Assembly: GCF_004137085.1 (NCBI RefSeq)
Contig: NZ_QYBC01000011.1
Location: 124,001-188,000 of the forward strand
Length of the DNA stretch: 64,000 nucleotides
Direction: 5' to 3'
DNA from: Lichenibacterium ramalinae
GTDB taxonomy: Bacteria > Pseudomonadota > Alphaproteobacteria > Rhizobiales > Beijerinckiaceae
Under the pieces are notes generated by a model. The model saw only the letters and a list, made by a program, of their open reading frames with translations, was not told the origin of the DNA and ran no database searches. This document shows, one piece after another, positions 1 to 9,239 of the stretch. Both the position numbers and the translations under genes were made by a program. Numbering within the stretch: the stretch's first letter is position 1; every line of letters begins with the position of its first letter.

Positions 1-1364
1 TCTACGAGATCCCCTGGGCGGTCGGTGTCAGCCGGCGCTTCACCCGCGACGAGGTGCTGGCCGCCTACCTCGACCACCTGCCCTTCCAGCACGGCATCTT
101 CGGCCTCGAAGCCGCGTCGCGATTCTACTTCGGCAAGGCCGCCTCGGAGCTCGACTATCCCGAGGCGACGCTGATCGAGGTGATGCTGGCGAGCCCGCGC
201 AACGACATAGCGAGCCGCGATCCCGGCACCGTGGCGCGGACCCGAACCCGGGCGCGGGCGCTGCTGCAGGCCCTGGTGCGCCAGGGCGTCATCCCGGCCG
301 CGGCGCTGCGGGAGCGCGAGCATCGCGGCACGCGCGACCTGCCGGACCTCGGCTGCGGCTACCTGCGCGACGCCGTGGCGGGCGAGGTGAAGCGGCTCGG
401 CGCCCCCGTGGGGGCCTTCCGGGCCTACGTGACGGTGGACGCGCTGCGCCAGGACGCCGCCGTCGCGGCGCTCGACGGCGCGGCGGACAGGCTCGCCCGG
501 GCCGGGGCCGGGGCGGCCGCCTTCGTCGGGCTCGACCGGACGGGCGCCATCCAGGCCTTCATGGGCGGGCGCGACTATGCCGTCGACCAGTTCGATCGCG
601 CCGAGCGGGCGCGGCGCTCCCCGGGTTCGCTCGGCAAGGTCCTGGTCCTGGCCGAAGCCTGCGAGCAGGGCCGCGACCTCGATTCAGCCGTCGAGGACTT
701 GGCGCAGCCCGGCGGCCGGCCCCGCGACGCCGATGACCGCTACCTCGGCACGATCAGCCTCGGCGACGCCTTCCGCCTGTCCCGCAACGCCGCGATGTTC
801 GGGCTCGAGCGCGCGCTCGGCTCCGGCGCCGTGGCGGCCCGCGCCGCCAAGCTCGGCCTCGCCGGCGCGCTGCCGCGGGACGGCGGCATCGCCATCGGGG
901 AGTTCACCGCCAGCCCGCTCGCCATGACGGCGCTGCTGGCGACCGTGGCCAACGGCGGCTACCCGGTCGAGCCCCATGCCGTGCGGGGGATCGTGGGTCA
1001 TTACGGGCGCATCCTGTCCTGGCACCGCGACACGCTGCCGGAGCCCGCCCTCAGCGCCCGCTGCGTCGCCATGCTGGACCGGGCGCTGCGCGCCGTCGTG
1101 GCGGACGGCACCGGGCGCCGGGCCGACATCGGCGGCGCACGCGGCAAGACCGGCACCACCAACGCGTTCCGCGATGCCTGGTTCGTGGGCTATGCGGGCC
1201 CGATGGTGGCGGGGGTCTGGCTCGGCAACGACGACGATTCGGCCATGACGCACGTCGAGGGCGGAGGCCTGCCGGCGGACCTGTTCCGGTCCTACCTCGT
1301 CAACGTCGGCCGCGCCCTCGCCCGGCCGCGCGCGCCGGTGGCCCGGATGGCGCAGGGCTGGTAG
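1..1364 (+). CDS. Class A penicillin-binding protein, 5' end outside window
   Basis: Bifunctional peptidoglycan synthase of the inner membrane, which polymerises and cross-links glycan strands in the periplasm. The frame is open from the left edge, so the membrane anchor and the glycosyltransferase catalytic Glu lie outside. The visible part starts in the GT51 domain (FGLEAASRFYFGKAASEL, about nt 100-160) and runs into the transpeptidase domain. There the SxxK motif reads SLGK (near nt 626), SxN reads SRN (near 780) and KTGT is intact (near 1144). The usual PGSAFKP signature reads PGSLGK, slightly unusual but with Ser and Lys kept. The end is short after KTG, with no OB-fold or long tail. A GTG at 54 is only an internal codon. 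Family call is secure; which paralogue (PBP1A or PBP1C type) is not. Confidence 0.88.
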   Translation, partial: YEIPWAVGVSRRFTRDEVLAAYLDHLPFQHGIFGLEAASRFYFGKAASELDYPEATLIEVMLASPRNDIASRDPGTVARTRTRARALLQALVRQGVIPAAALREREHRGTRDLPDLGCGYLRDAVAGEVKRLGAPVGAFRAYVTVDALRQDAAVAALDGAADRLARAGAGAAAFVGLDRTGAIQAFMGGRDYAVDQFDRAERARRSPGSLGKVLVLAEACEQGRDLDSAVEDLAQPGGRPRDADDRYLGTISLGDAFRLSRNAAMFGLERALGSGAVAARAAKLGLAGALPRDGGIAIGEFTASPLAMTALLATVANGGYPVEPHAVRGIVGHYGRILSWHRDTLPEPALSARCVAMLDRALRAVVADGTGRRADIGGARGKTGTTNAFRDAWFVGYAGPMVAGVWLGNDDDSAMTHVEGGGLPADLFRSYLVNVGRALARPRAPVARMAQGW

Positions 1365-1410
1365 CGCCGCGGCCCCGGTTCCCTCGGTCCGGGCCGGACG
1401 GACACCCTAT

Positions 1411-1652
1411 GGAAGGCGCACCACCCGCTGTCCGATCACGTGCCCGTTCTGCAGAACCCGCGACACGATCGAGCCGTCCTCCCTCGCCCGGACAGACTTC
1501 GGACGCCGGGCCCGCATCGAGCGCGGCATCGGTCGACTGAAACGCCTCGAGCGGATCGCTCTCCGATGTGAGGCGAGGTCGAAAAACCCCATCGATCTTC
1601 CGTCGCAATCGTCGCAGGCCTGTGCACGGGACTATCCGTCCACACAGCCTCG
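1411..1652 (+). pseudogene. Decayed C-terminal fragment of an IS5-family transposase
   Basis: In one plus-strand frame, nt 1507 onward reads RARIERGIGRLKRLERIALR, the arginine-rich C-terminal signature of IS5/IS427-type DDE transposases (typically R-x-R-x-E-x-x-I/V-G-x-L-K-R-F-x-R-I-A-L-R-C-E). About 30 codons later the match moves to another frame as VAIVAGLCTGLSVHTA (to about 1652), which corresponds to the family's usual C-terminal end SIVALA...SVHTA. So the fragment carries at least one frameshift and lacks the catalytic N-terminal two thirds. It fills most of the gap between the penicillin-binding protein and the flippase. Recognition is from memory of the family; no terminal inverted repeats were found. 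Confidence 0.5.
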
Positions 1653-1875
1653 GGCCAGCATCCCATCGGCATCGGAATGCGACGATGGCGGCAAGGGCGA
1701 CAGTCGAAGTCGCATTCCGGGCAAGCTTGCCGTAGCGGTTCGCGGCGCGACGAAGCCTTCGAGGCAGCAGACCACGACTTCGGCACTCCACCGACCCTTG
1801 GGGGGCGTCCGATCATCGCGGATCGACCGGCCGAGCCGCGTTGACAGACCGGTTTTTGGATGGTCTCAACGCAGA

Positions 1876-3612
1876 ATGCTCGACTATCATCCGCTAGTCC
1901 AACGGGCCGTGTCCGGCCTGGCACAGTCGACCATCGAGACCCGGCGGGCTATCTATGAACGCGCCCTGGCGGCCCTGGTCGACCAGCTTCGGCGCATGGA
2001 ACCGCCGGTTGCGGAAGCGGATATCGCGCGGGAATGCGCGGCCCTCTACGAAGCCATCGCGCGGGTCGAGAAGGCTGTCGCCGAAGCAGCGACAGCAGCA
2101 GCGATCAAGGCCGAGCCGCCTGCCGCCCCGTTACGCGACGGACAGCGCCAGTTCGCCCTCAACGCCGCCGCGTCGTGGATCGCGAACGGCGTCAAGGCCG
2201 TCACCCAACTCGTCATGCTGCCGGTGATGGCCCACCTTCTCAACCCGTTGGACTACGGCCTCTACGCCCTCGCGCAGCCGACCGTGATGTTCTTCGTCAT
2301 GGTCGCGGAGAGCGGGATCGGCACCTCGCTCGCGCGGGAAGACGAGTCCAACACCCTCGTGTGGTCGACCGCCTACTGGGTGCTGCTCGCGAGCTTCTCC
2401 ACCATGGCGCTTGGCGTCGCCGGGTCCGGCCTGGTCCTCGCCGCGGTCACGGGGCAGCAGAAGCTCGTCGGCCTGATGATGCTGCTGTCCCTGTCGCTTC
2501 CGCTGATGGCGGTCTCCGTGCCGTGCGTCGCCCGGATCACCGGGCGCGGCAACCTCACGCTTCACTCCTGGGCCGACATTGCCAGCGCGCTCTCGTCGGC
2601 CGTCGTCGCCGTCACGCTCGCCGTGCTCGGCTTCGGCGTGTGGAGCCTCGCCGGACAGTACTTGACCACCTACGCGGTCCGCGCCGTCGTCGTGAACCTC
2701 ATCGCGTTCAAAGCCCCCACGCTCGAGTTCAAGTTATCCGCCCTGCACGGTCACCTCGCCATGGGAAGCGCCCTCCTGTCGCGTCGCCTCGGCGAACTCG
2801 TGGCGCGATCGGCCGAGAATGCCCTCTTCGAACACGTCCTTGGCGCGCGGCTCCTGGGCTCCTACGCCATCGCCAACCAGGCCTCGCGCTTCGCTTGTGA
2901 CGTCGTCACGAACCCGCCGATCGGCGCCCTCTATGCCCATGCGATCCGCGGCCACCGCGACACGGTGGGTTCCCTCCACGCGAGGCTCGTCACGGTGCTG
3001 TCCGCCCTCCTCATCCCGGCCGCGGTTCTCGCGGCGGTCGCGGCCCCGCGGCTGCTCCCCTTCGTGCTTGGCCCCAAGTGGACGACGGCCGCCCCGCTGT
3101 TCCAGCCGATCGTCGTCGGTTATGCGATCCTCGCCATCGCGGGGCTCAACGACGCCATTCTGATGAGCAACGACCTGACCAAGCGAGCCACTGTCCCCGC
3201 CCTCTGGGCAGCCGCCGCCCGGATCGGGGCCGTGGCCTTGGCTCCGTGGCTTGGCGCTGTCGGGACCGCGTGGGTCGTCGGCGCGATCTTCCTCGTCCAT
3301 ACATTCGCGCTCACGGCGTCCGTGCCTCGCTCTCTCACGGAGGGGCTCGGGGGTGCCTTCGGAGCCCAGCGGGGCCCGCTGCTCGCCTCCCTGGTGGCGG
3401 GCGCCGCGGCCTACGCGGTCCTGAGCATGGGGGACGGTCTCGCCAACCTCGCGGCTTCGCTCGCGGTCGGCGGCCTGGTCTACGCGGCAGCGCTCTCCAT
3501 CGTCGCCGGACCGGCCCTGCGCGGCGAGGTGGCGACGGCCTTCGCGTTGGTGCGGCGCCTCGGAAGCCTGAGATCACCGACCCGGAGAGGGCTGGCCGTG
3601 AAGCCTCAATAG
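1876..3612 (+). CDS. Wzx-like polysaccharide flippase with extra N-terminal helical domain
   Basis: Integral membrane protein of the MOP superfamily (oligosaccharide flippase, PF01943/PF13440 type), expected to move lipid-linked oligosaccharides across the inner membrane. About 12-14 hydrophobic segments run from residue ~95 to the end. The family-like entry is AASWIANGVKAVTQLVMLPV with LLNPLDYGLYALA after it, equivalent to the usual RxxTxxxLGPxxYGxxA. Residues 1-75 are different: a charged helical segment beginning MLDYHPLVQRAVSGL and containing RRAIYERALAALVDQLRRM, like an N-terminal segment I know from hypothetical Hyphomicrobiales proteins. ATG 1876 was chosen because this segment begins there; a TTG at 1798 is possible but would add an unrelated arginine-rich stretch. 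Decayed IS fragments lie on both sides, and a family 2 glycosyltransferase lies downstream, suggesting an exopolysaccharide or O-antigen role. Confidence 0.8.
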   Translation: MLDYHPLVQRAVSGLAQSTIETRRAIYERALAALVDQLRRMEPPVAEADIARECAALYEAIARVEKAVAEAATAAAIKAEPPAAPLRDGQRQFALNAAASWIANGVKAVTQLVMLPVMAHLLNPLDYGLYALAQPTVMFFVMVAESGIGTSLAREDESNTLVWSTAYWVLLASFSTMALGVAGSGLVLAAVTGQQKLVGLMMLLSLSLPLMAVSVPCVARITGRGNLTLHSWADIASALSSAVVAVTLAVLGFGVWSLAGQYLTTYAVRAVVVNLIAFKAPTLEFKLSALHGHLAMGSALLSRRLGELVARSAENALFEHVLGARLLGSYAIANQASRFACDVVTNPPIGALYAHAIRGHRDTVGSLHARLVTVLSALLIPAAVLAAVAAPRLLPFVLGPKWTTAAPLFQPIVVGYAILAIAGLNDAILMSNDLTKRATVPALWAAAARIGAVALAPWLGAVGTAWVVGAIFLVHTFALTASVPRSLTEGLGGAFGAQRGPLLASLVAGAAAYAVLSMGDGLANLAASLAVGGLVYAAALSIVAGPALRGEVATAFALVRRLGSLRSPTRRGLAVKPQ

Positions 3613-3944
3613 CTCGTCGGCGGAGACTCCGACCGCGTCGACAGGCCGGCGCTGACATCGGCCGCGGGGCCGGCGGCTGCCCAGGCGATGCGCAGGCGGG
3701 GCCGGGATTCCACGATCCTGGAGACGACGTCGAGAGGGCGAAGGCGCAGCCTGTTGGATTCAGCCTTGGCAAGGTCGCGGACGTTAGGGAAGGTATCCCT
3801 GACGTCTAGCATGGACCAAAAGGCGGCGATGTGCAGCACGAGGCGGACCTGGTCGGCGAGGCCGAACACGCACTGCGGGCCGTTGTTCTCGCACCACGCC
3901 ATGGCCTTAAGCCGCTCATGATGGCAGGATTCCACAACAGTCAT
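3606..3944 (-). pseudogene. IS1380-family transposase remnant with internal deletion
   Basis: The 112-codon frame begins with CHHERLKAMAWCENNGPQCV, matching the IS1380 transposase core (usual form SHYGRPEAMDWCExNG..YIFGLAGN). It then jumps directly to DQVRLVLHIAAFWSMLDVRD, which belongs near the C-terminal end of that family (NQVRLVLHTAAYWLMLxVRD). Roughly 100-120 residues between the two blocks, including catalytic acidic residues, are missing without loss of frame. Upstream of the first codon the frame meets a stop, so the N-terminal third is also gone. It cannot encode an active transposase. Its end overlaps the flippase stop region by a few bases on the opposite strand. Good motif match, from memory only. 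Confidence 0.62.
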
Positions 3945-4289
3945 GCGTCAGCGTCACGAGTGTCTCGACGTGACATCCAGAGCATCGTCTTGCAGCTGAC
4001 TCTGCCGTCTACTGACGTCTAGAGTTCTACAGCGTCAGAATGACGTCACATCGGTGGAATGTCGCAGTCATCGTCGGTTTCCGATTCAAAACGGATCGAC
4101 ATTGAACCATCCAGGACCCAGCGGGGCCAGCTTACCGGACGGTTGTTTGCAAGGGACCATCCTTTGATACCCAGGTGAGGGCGCCAGCCTGCATCACATG
4201 CCGGGGCGCTTGCCAAAGGAGAAGCGGGCTGCATAATCCGAGACACAACCAGTTCCCGAGAACGCGTTCACGAGAGCCAAGTAATTTTG
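3945..4289. other. Intergenic, no gene recognised
   Basis: This stretch is visibly less GC-rich than its surroundings and lies between the IS1380 remnant and the glycosyltransferase. Short open frames on both strands show no recognisable protein. The decamer TGACGTCTAG occurs here (near 4013) and again in the adjacent remnant (near 3800). It probably holds the promoter of the glycosyltransferase, but no convincing -35/-10 pair was seen. Confidence 0.4.
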
Positions 4290-5324
4290 ATGACCCAAAC
4301 CATTAAGCTCGCCATCATTGTCCCCTGCTACAATTATGGGGACTATGTCGGCGAGGCGATAGCCAGCGTGGCCTCGCAACTGCGCGACGACTGCGAGCTT
4401 ATCGTCATCGACGACGGCTCGACGGACGGGTCCTGGAGCGTGATCAGCGACGCCGGCGTGCGCGCCGTGAGGATCTCCAACGGCGGCGCGATCGGCGCCT
4501 GTGTCGCCGGGCTCGACCTCACGACCGCACCGCACGTCCTGTTCCTCGACGCCGACGACAAGCTGAAACCCGGAGCCCTCGATGCGATCCTGTCGCGGCT
4601 CGACCCGGAGGTCGCCAAGCTCCAGTTCGCCCTGACCCGCATCGACGCGCGGGGCGAATGGATCAGCGGGGCCGTGCCGGCCCTCGACGACTACCGGGAA
4701 AGGGAGGCGCTCGCCGTCCGCGTCGCCAAGACCGGGGTGTACCGGAGCCCGCCGACCTCCGGCAACGTGTTCCGGCGGGACGTCGCCGACCTCATCCGGG
4801 AGATCGACTACGAGCGCTACGTCGACGGCGTGCTGCTCTATGCCGCGCCCTTCACGGGCGACGTCGTGAGCGTGTCGGAGGAGCTCGGCTGCTACCGCGT
4901 GCACGGCCGCAATGTCGCCAACACGGTCCACAAGTCCGACGCCGTCGGCATCCGCAACAACGTCGAGCGCTTCATCAAGCGCATGGAGCACCTCAAGGTC
5001 GTCGCGCGTCGCCTGGGCTGGGAGGGCGACCTCTTCGACCCGCACGACGTCTTCGTGACGCGTGAGCGGAAGTTCTACCTCGAAGTCGTCTCGGGCCGCC
5101 GCCCGTCGCTGTCCTGCCTCGTGCCGCTCCTCGTGAGGCTCACCGACGAGCGTCTGGAGGCCAAGAACAAGCTGGGCCTTGCCGCGCTGTTCGTGCTGGC
5201 GGCAGTGCTGCCCAACGGCCGAGCGACGGTGTTGATCAACTACAGGCTCAAGATCACCGGGCGCTCGGCCACGGGGTTCCTGCGCGAGGTCGCCACCTCC
5301 AACCCGCGCGCTCGGGCCCCCTGA
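4290..5324 (+). CDS. Family 2 glycosyltransferase
   Basis: GT-A fold glycosyltransferase, 344 residues. The N-terminal nucleotide-binding strand-loop (LAIIVPCYNYGDYVGEAIAS, residues ~6-25), the acidic patch VIDDGSTDGSW and the DXD-type metal site FLDADDK (about residue 90) are all present. The substrate cannot be told from sequence. A hydrophobic stretch near residues 290-315 may contact the membrane. ATG 4290 follows an in-frame TTG by one codon and is the better start. The gene sits 677 bp after the flippase on the same strand, with IS fragments on both sides, so the two probably belong to one acquired surface-polysaccharide module. Confidence 0.88.
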   Translation: MTQTIKLAIIVPCYNYGDYVGEAIASVASQLRDDCELIVIDDGSTDGSWSVISDAGVRAVRISNGGAIGACVAGLDLTTAPHVLFLDADDKLKPGALDAILSRLDPEVAKLQFALTRIDARGEWISGAVPALDDYREREALAVRVAKTGVYRSPPTSGNVFRRDVADLIREIDYERYVDGVLLYAAPFTGDVVSVSEELGCYRVHGRNVANTVHKSDAVGIRNNVERFIKRMEHLKVVARRLGWEGDLFDPHDVFVTRERKFYLEVVSGRRPSLSCLVPLLVRLTDERLEAKNKLGLAALFVLAAVLPNGRATVLINYRLKITGRSATGFLREVATSNPRARAP

Positions 5325-5616
5325 GAAGCATCCTGTGATGGACGTCTGGATGCGGGCCCGACGGTGGACGTGGGGCGACAACCTCGGCAGCGGCTCACCA
5401 TCGCGCCCCAACGACCCGAACCGGCTTCGCCTGACACCCCCCTGACACGAGCCGACGCCTGAACACGGCACGTCCTCGGCCACCCCTCCGGCGCCGCGCC
5501 TTCGAACGTCGACCCGGCATCGACGTCCCGAGCCCATGACGCTCTCCTCGGCCCCCTTGTCCCACGTGGTCGACGATGGGGAGGTCCGCGCACCAGGTCG
5601 CGCGACGCAGCGGTGA
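5325..5616. other. Intergenic, 3' of glycosyltransferase
   Basis: No gene recognised on either strand. Long open frames here are arginine-rich shadows produced by the base composition. The minus strand continues from the IS5-type fragment at 5617-5757 and may hold further unrecognisable transposase sequence. Confidence 0.35.
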
Positions 5617-5757
5617 GCGCCAGTCGCCGACACGCCGGAACGCCGGAACCCGCTTGCCGGACCGCTGGGGCAAGTCGCGCCACGGGCCGCCCGTCCGCGC
5701 CATCCACGACAGGGCCTCGACGACGAGCCCGCTGCCCGTCCCGCTCCGTCCAGGGGC
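5617..5757 (-). pseudogene. Decayed N-terminal fragment of an IS5-family transposase
   Basis: On the minus strand about 45 codons read LVVEALSWMARTGGPWRDLP followed by QRSGKRVPAFRRVGDW. This is the N-terminal block of IS5/IS427 transposases (usual form DRLxVEAVLWxARTGxPWRDLPxRFGxWNTVxRRFxxW). Beyond the final Trp the similarity stops abruptly and no catalytic DDE residues follow in any frame. It lies just upstream of the nicotinamidase gene. It is the opposite end, and on the opposite strand, from the IS5-type fragment at 1411-1652, so the two may come from different insertions. Confidence 0.5.
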
Positions 5758-5938
5758 GGCCTGCCCCAGCGAGACAGCTCGATCCGCACCCATCGACCGG
5801 ATTCGTGCACCCCCGCAGCCCCGCGCGTGTGTCATGCTGGTGCCGACACACGCCAGCCCAACGCTGCGAGCCTGTTCGCCGGCTCCGGTCCAATCCCCGC
5901 GTCACCAACAGCCCGACAGGCTCCAGGAGCCCCGCCGC

Positions 5939-6592
5939 ATGATCCGCATCGACCCCGAAACCGACGTGCTGGGCCTGATCGACATCCAACCGACCTTCAT
6001 GCCGGGCGGGGAGCTGCCGGTGGCCGGGGGCGACGCCGTGGTGCCGATCGCCGCCCGGCTCGCCCGCGACGTCTTCGCCCACGCCTTCGCCACGCAGGAC
6101 TGGCACCCCGCCGGCCATGTCTCCTTCGCGTCGACCCACGGGGCGGCACCGTTCAGCACGATCGCCCTGCCCTACGGCGACCAGGTCCTCTGGCCCGACC
6201 ATGCCGTCATCGGCAGCGCGGGCGCGGCGCTGCACCGGGACCTGCCGCTCGACCGGGTCGAGGCGATCGTGCGCAAGGGGTTCCGGCCCGGGATCGACAG
6301 CTATTCCGCCTTCCGCGACAACGATCGCACGAGCCTGACCGGGCTCGGCGGCTGGGTGAAGGAGCGCGGCTTCCGCCGGCTGTTCTTCTGCGGCCTCGCC
6401 CTCGACTTCTGCGTGTTCTGGTCGGCGCAGGACGCGCGGGCGCTGGGCTACGACGTCGTCGTCGTCGAGGACGCCTGCCGGGCCATCGCGGCCCCGGCGC
6501 CGGGCGGCGGCACGACGCTGGACGCCGCCCGCGCCGCCCTGCGGGCCAGCGGCGTCCAGCTCGTCGACGCCGACGGCCTCGTGCCGGCCTAG
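5939..6592 (+). CDS. pncA: Nicotinamidase / pyrazinamidase
   Basis: Hydrolyses nicotinamide to nicotinate for NAD salvage in the cytoplasm. 217 residues, the usual family length. The isochorismatase-fold catalytic triad is visible as Asp in LGLIDIQPTFMPGG, Lys in IVRKGF and Cys in GLALDFCVFWSAQDA. The metal-binding motif TQDWHPAGHVSF is present. The ATG at 5939 has CCAGGAG just upstream. The last four bases overlap the stop region of the convergent amine oxidase gene. Confidence 0.93.
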   Translation: MIRIDPETDVLGLIDIQPTFMPGGELPVAGGDAVVPIAARLARDVFAHAFATQDWHPAGHVSFASTHGAAPFSTIALPYGDQVLWPDHAVIGSAGAALHRDLPLDRVEAIVRKGFRPGIDSYSAFRDNDRTSLTGLGGWVKERGFRRLFFCGLALDFCVFWSAQDARALGYDVVVVEDACRAIAAPAPGGGTTLDAARAALRASGVQLVDADGLVPA

Positions 6593-7869
6593 ACTTTGCC
6601 GGCCCGGGCCCCGCCGTCCTGAGCCCTGCCGCCCTTGGCCCGGGCCGCCAGCAAGGCTTCGGCAGCCGAAACGCCCGACTCATAGGCGCCGTGCGCCGTG
6701 GTGAACCGCGTCGGGTGGGTGGCCTCCCCGGCGAAGAACAGGCGCCCGTCGACCGGCTCCGCCAGCCGCGCCCGCGCGCCGGCCGAGCCCGGCATCGCAT
6801 AGGCATAGGCGCCCAGGATGTGCGCTTGCCGGCCCCAGCCGGTGAGGTGCAGGGGCGTCACCGCCCGGGCGGCCTCCCCGCCGAGCTGCGAGCGCAACTC
6901 GCCGCGGGCGAAATCGAGCGCCGCCGCGGTGCCGGCGCGCGACAGGTCGCGGGCGAGGTCGCCGCCCATGAAACATTCCACGATCGGCCGGCCGAAGGGG
7001 CGGAAATGGTAGGCGGCGGTGCGGGCGGTCGCGCTCGACCCCAGGCAATAGTCTTCGGCGGGGAACAGGCCGGGGTCGGACACGCCGAGCCAGAGCTTCT
7101 CGACCGAGCCGAGAGGCAGGAGGGCCGCGGCTTCCACCTTGCCGGGCAGGCCGGGGCGGAACCGCAGGCCCTCGGCCGCCAGCACGCTCGTCGAGGCCGT
7201 CACCACCACGGCACCGGCCTCCACCGTGCCGCGCGGGGTCTCGATGCGCACCGGGCCGGCGCCGGAATGGTCGATCAGCGTCACGGGCGTGTCGAGCACG
7301 GCCGGCAGGTCGCGCCCATGGTGCGCCACGAGGCGGCCGTAGCCTTCGGCGACGCGCCAGTCGTCGCCCTCGCCGGGGCGGTAGTCGCCCGAGTCGCGCA
7401 CCGACACGCGGTCGAGTTCGGCGCCGCTCACATAGGTCGAGACCGCGTCGAGCAGTCCGCGCCAGGGGCTCCCGGCGGGCACGAGGTCGGACAGCGGCCC
7501 GTCGGCGCCGCGCGCCGTGGCCTCCTCGGCCCGCTGGCGGAAGGCTTCGACGGCGTCGACGTAGCCGGCCTGCTCCTCGGGCGTGAGGCCGAGGTCGCGC
7601 TCCTCCTCGTCCCAGGGCGCGGGGCGGCGGTCCACCGTGAAGCCCTCGGCGTCGGCGATGGCCGTCCACACGTTGGTGAGGCCGCTGTGGAGCCAGGCGC
7701 AGCCGAGGTCCATGGGCATGTCGCCCCCGACCGTGAGGGCCCGCCCGCCGAGACGGGGCTTGGCCTCGATCAGCAGGACCGAGAGCCCCGGTTCGTCGAG
7801 GAGCCGCCGCGCCGCCGCGATCCCGGCGGCGCCGCCCCCGATCACCGCCACATCCACCCTGTCCTGCAT
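6589..7869 (-). CDS. FAD-dependent amine oxidase (flavin monoamine oxidase family)
   Basis: 426 residues with the N-terminal Rossmann FAD site VAVIGGGAAGIAAARRLLDE followed by LLIEAKPRLGGRALTV, the signature of the NAD(P)-binding_8/amino-oxidase family (PF01593). The C-terminal flavin-binding block GRLFFAGEATHPTRFTTAHG contains the typical FAGE(A/H)T. No signal peptide is seen, so it is probably cytoplasmic. The substrate (a mono- or polyamine, or an amino acid) cannot be assigned. It converges on pncA with a 4-bp overlap and lies 116 bp downstream of prs on the same strand. Confidence 0.85.
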   Translation of the reverse strand: MQDRVDVAVIGGGAAGIAAARRLLDEPGLSVLLIEAKPRLGGRALTVGGDMPMDLGCAWLHSGLTNVWTAIADAEGFTVDRRPAPWDEEERDLGLTPEEQAGYVDAVEAFRQRAEEATARGADGPLSDLVPAGSPWRGLLDAVSTYVSGAELDRVSVRDSGDYRPGEGDDWRVAEGYGRLVAHHGRDLPAVLDTPVTLIDHSGAGPVRIETPRGTVEAGAVVVTASTSVLAAEGLRFRPGLPGKVEAAALLPLGSVEKLWLGVSDPGLFPAEDYCLGSSATARTAAYHFRPFGRPIVECFMGGDLARDLSRAGTAAALDFARGELRSQLGGEAARAVTPLHLTGWGRQAHILGAYAYAMPGSAGARARLAEPVDGRLFFAGEATHPTRFTTAHGAYESGVSAAEALLAARAKGGRAQDGGARAGKV

Positions 7870-7985
7870 GCCCTCGCCCGCCCTGCGCCCGTCCTGGCGC
7901 TATCTGGCCTGGGGACGGCGACGAGACAAGGGCGGGAGCGCGCGGGGCGGGAGCGCGACGGCGCGGCGGCCTGGGAGGCCGGCGG

Positions 7986-9032
<1,047 letters not shown>

Positions 9033-9239
9033 ATTGTCCTCTCAGCGGATCGGCAGGACCGGCGCGGTCGCCCGTGATCTGGAGCCCGGCCGTCGCGCGG
9101 CCCGGGCGTTCGGTCCGCCACGGCATCCGACCGGATCCGAGGCAGGGGCGTCATATCAGCGTTATGGTCCTGGAACAACGCGTCGCAGGGGGGCGTTGCC
9201 CTGCCCTGTCGAGGAGGCGGGGCTCGGGTCGCCGTGGCC

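Noticed and set aside
4046-4246. 66-codon minus-strand frame upstream of the glycosyltransferase
   Set aside because: No family resemblance, no ribosome site, and located in IS-derived, less GC-rich DNA.
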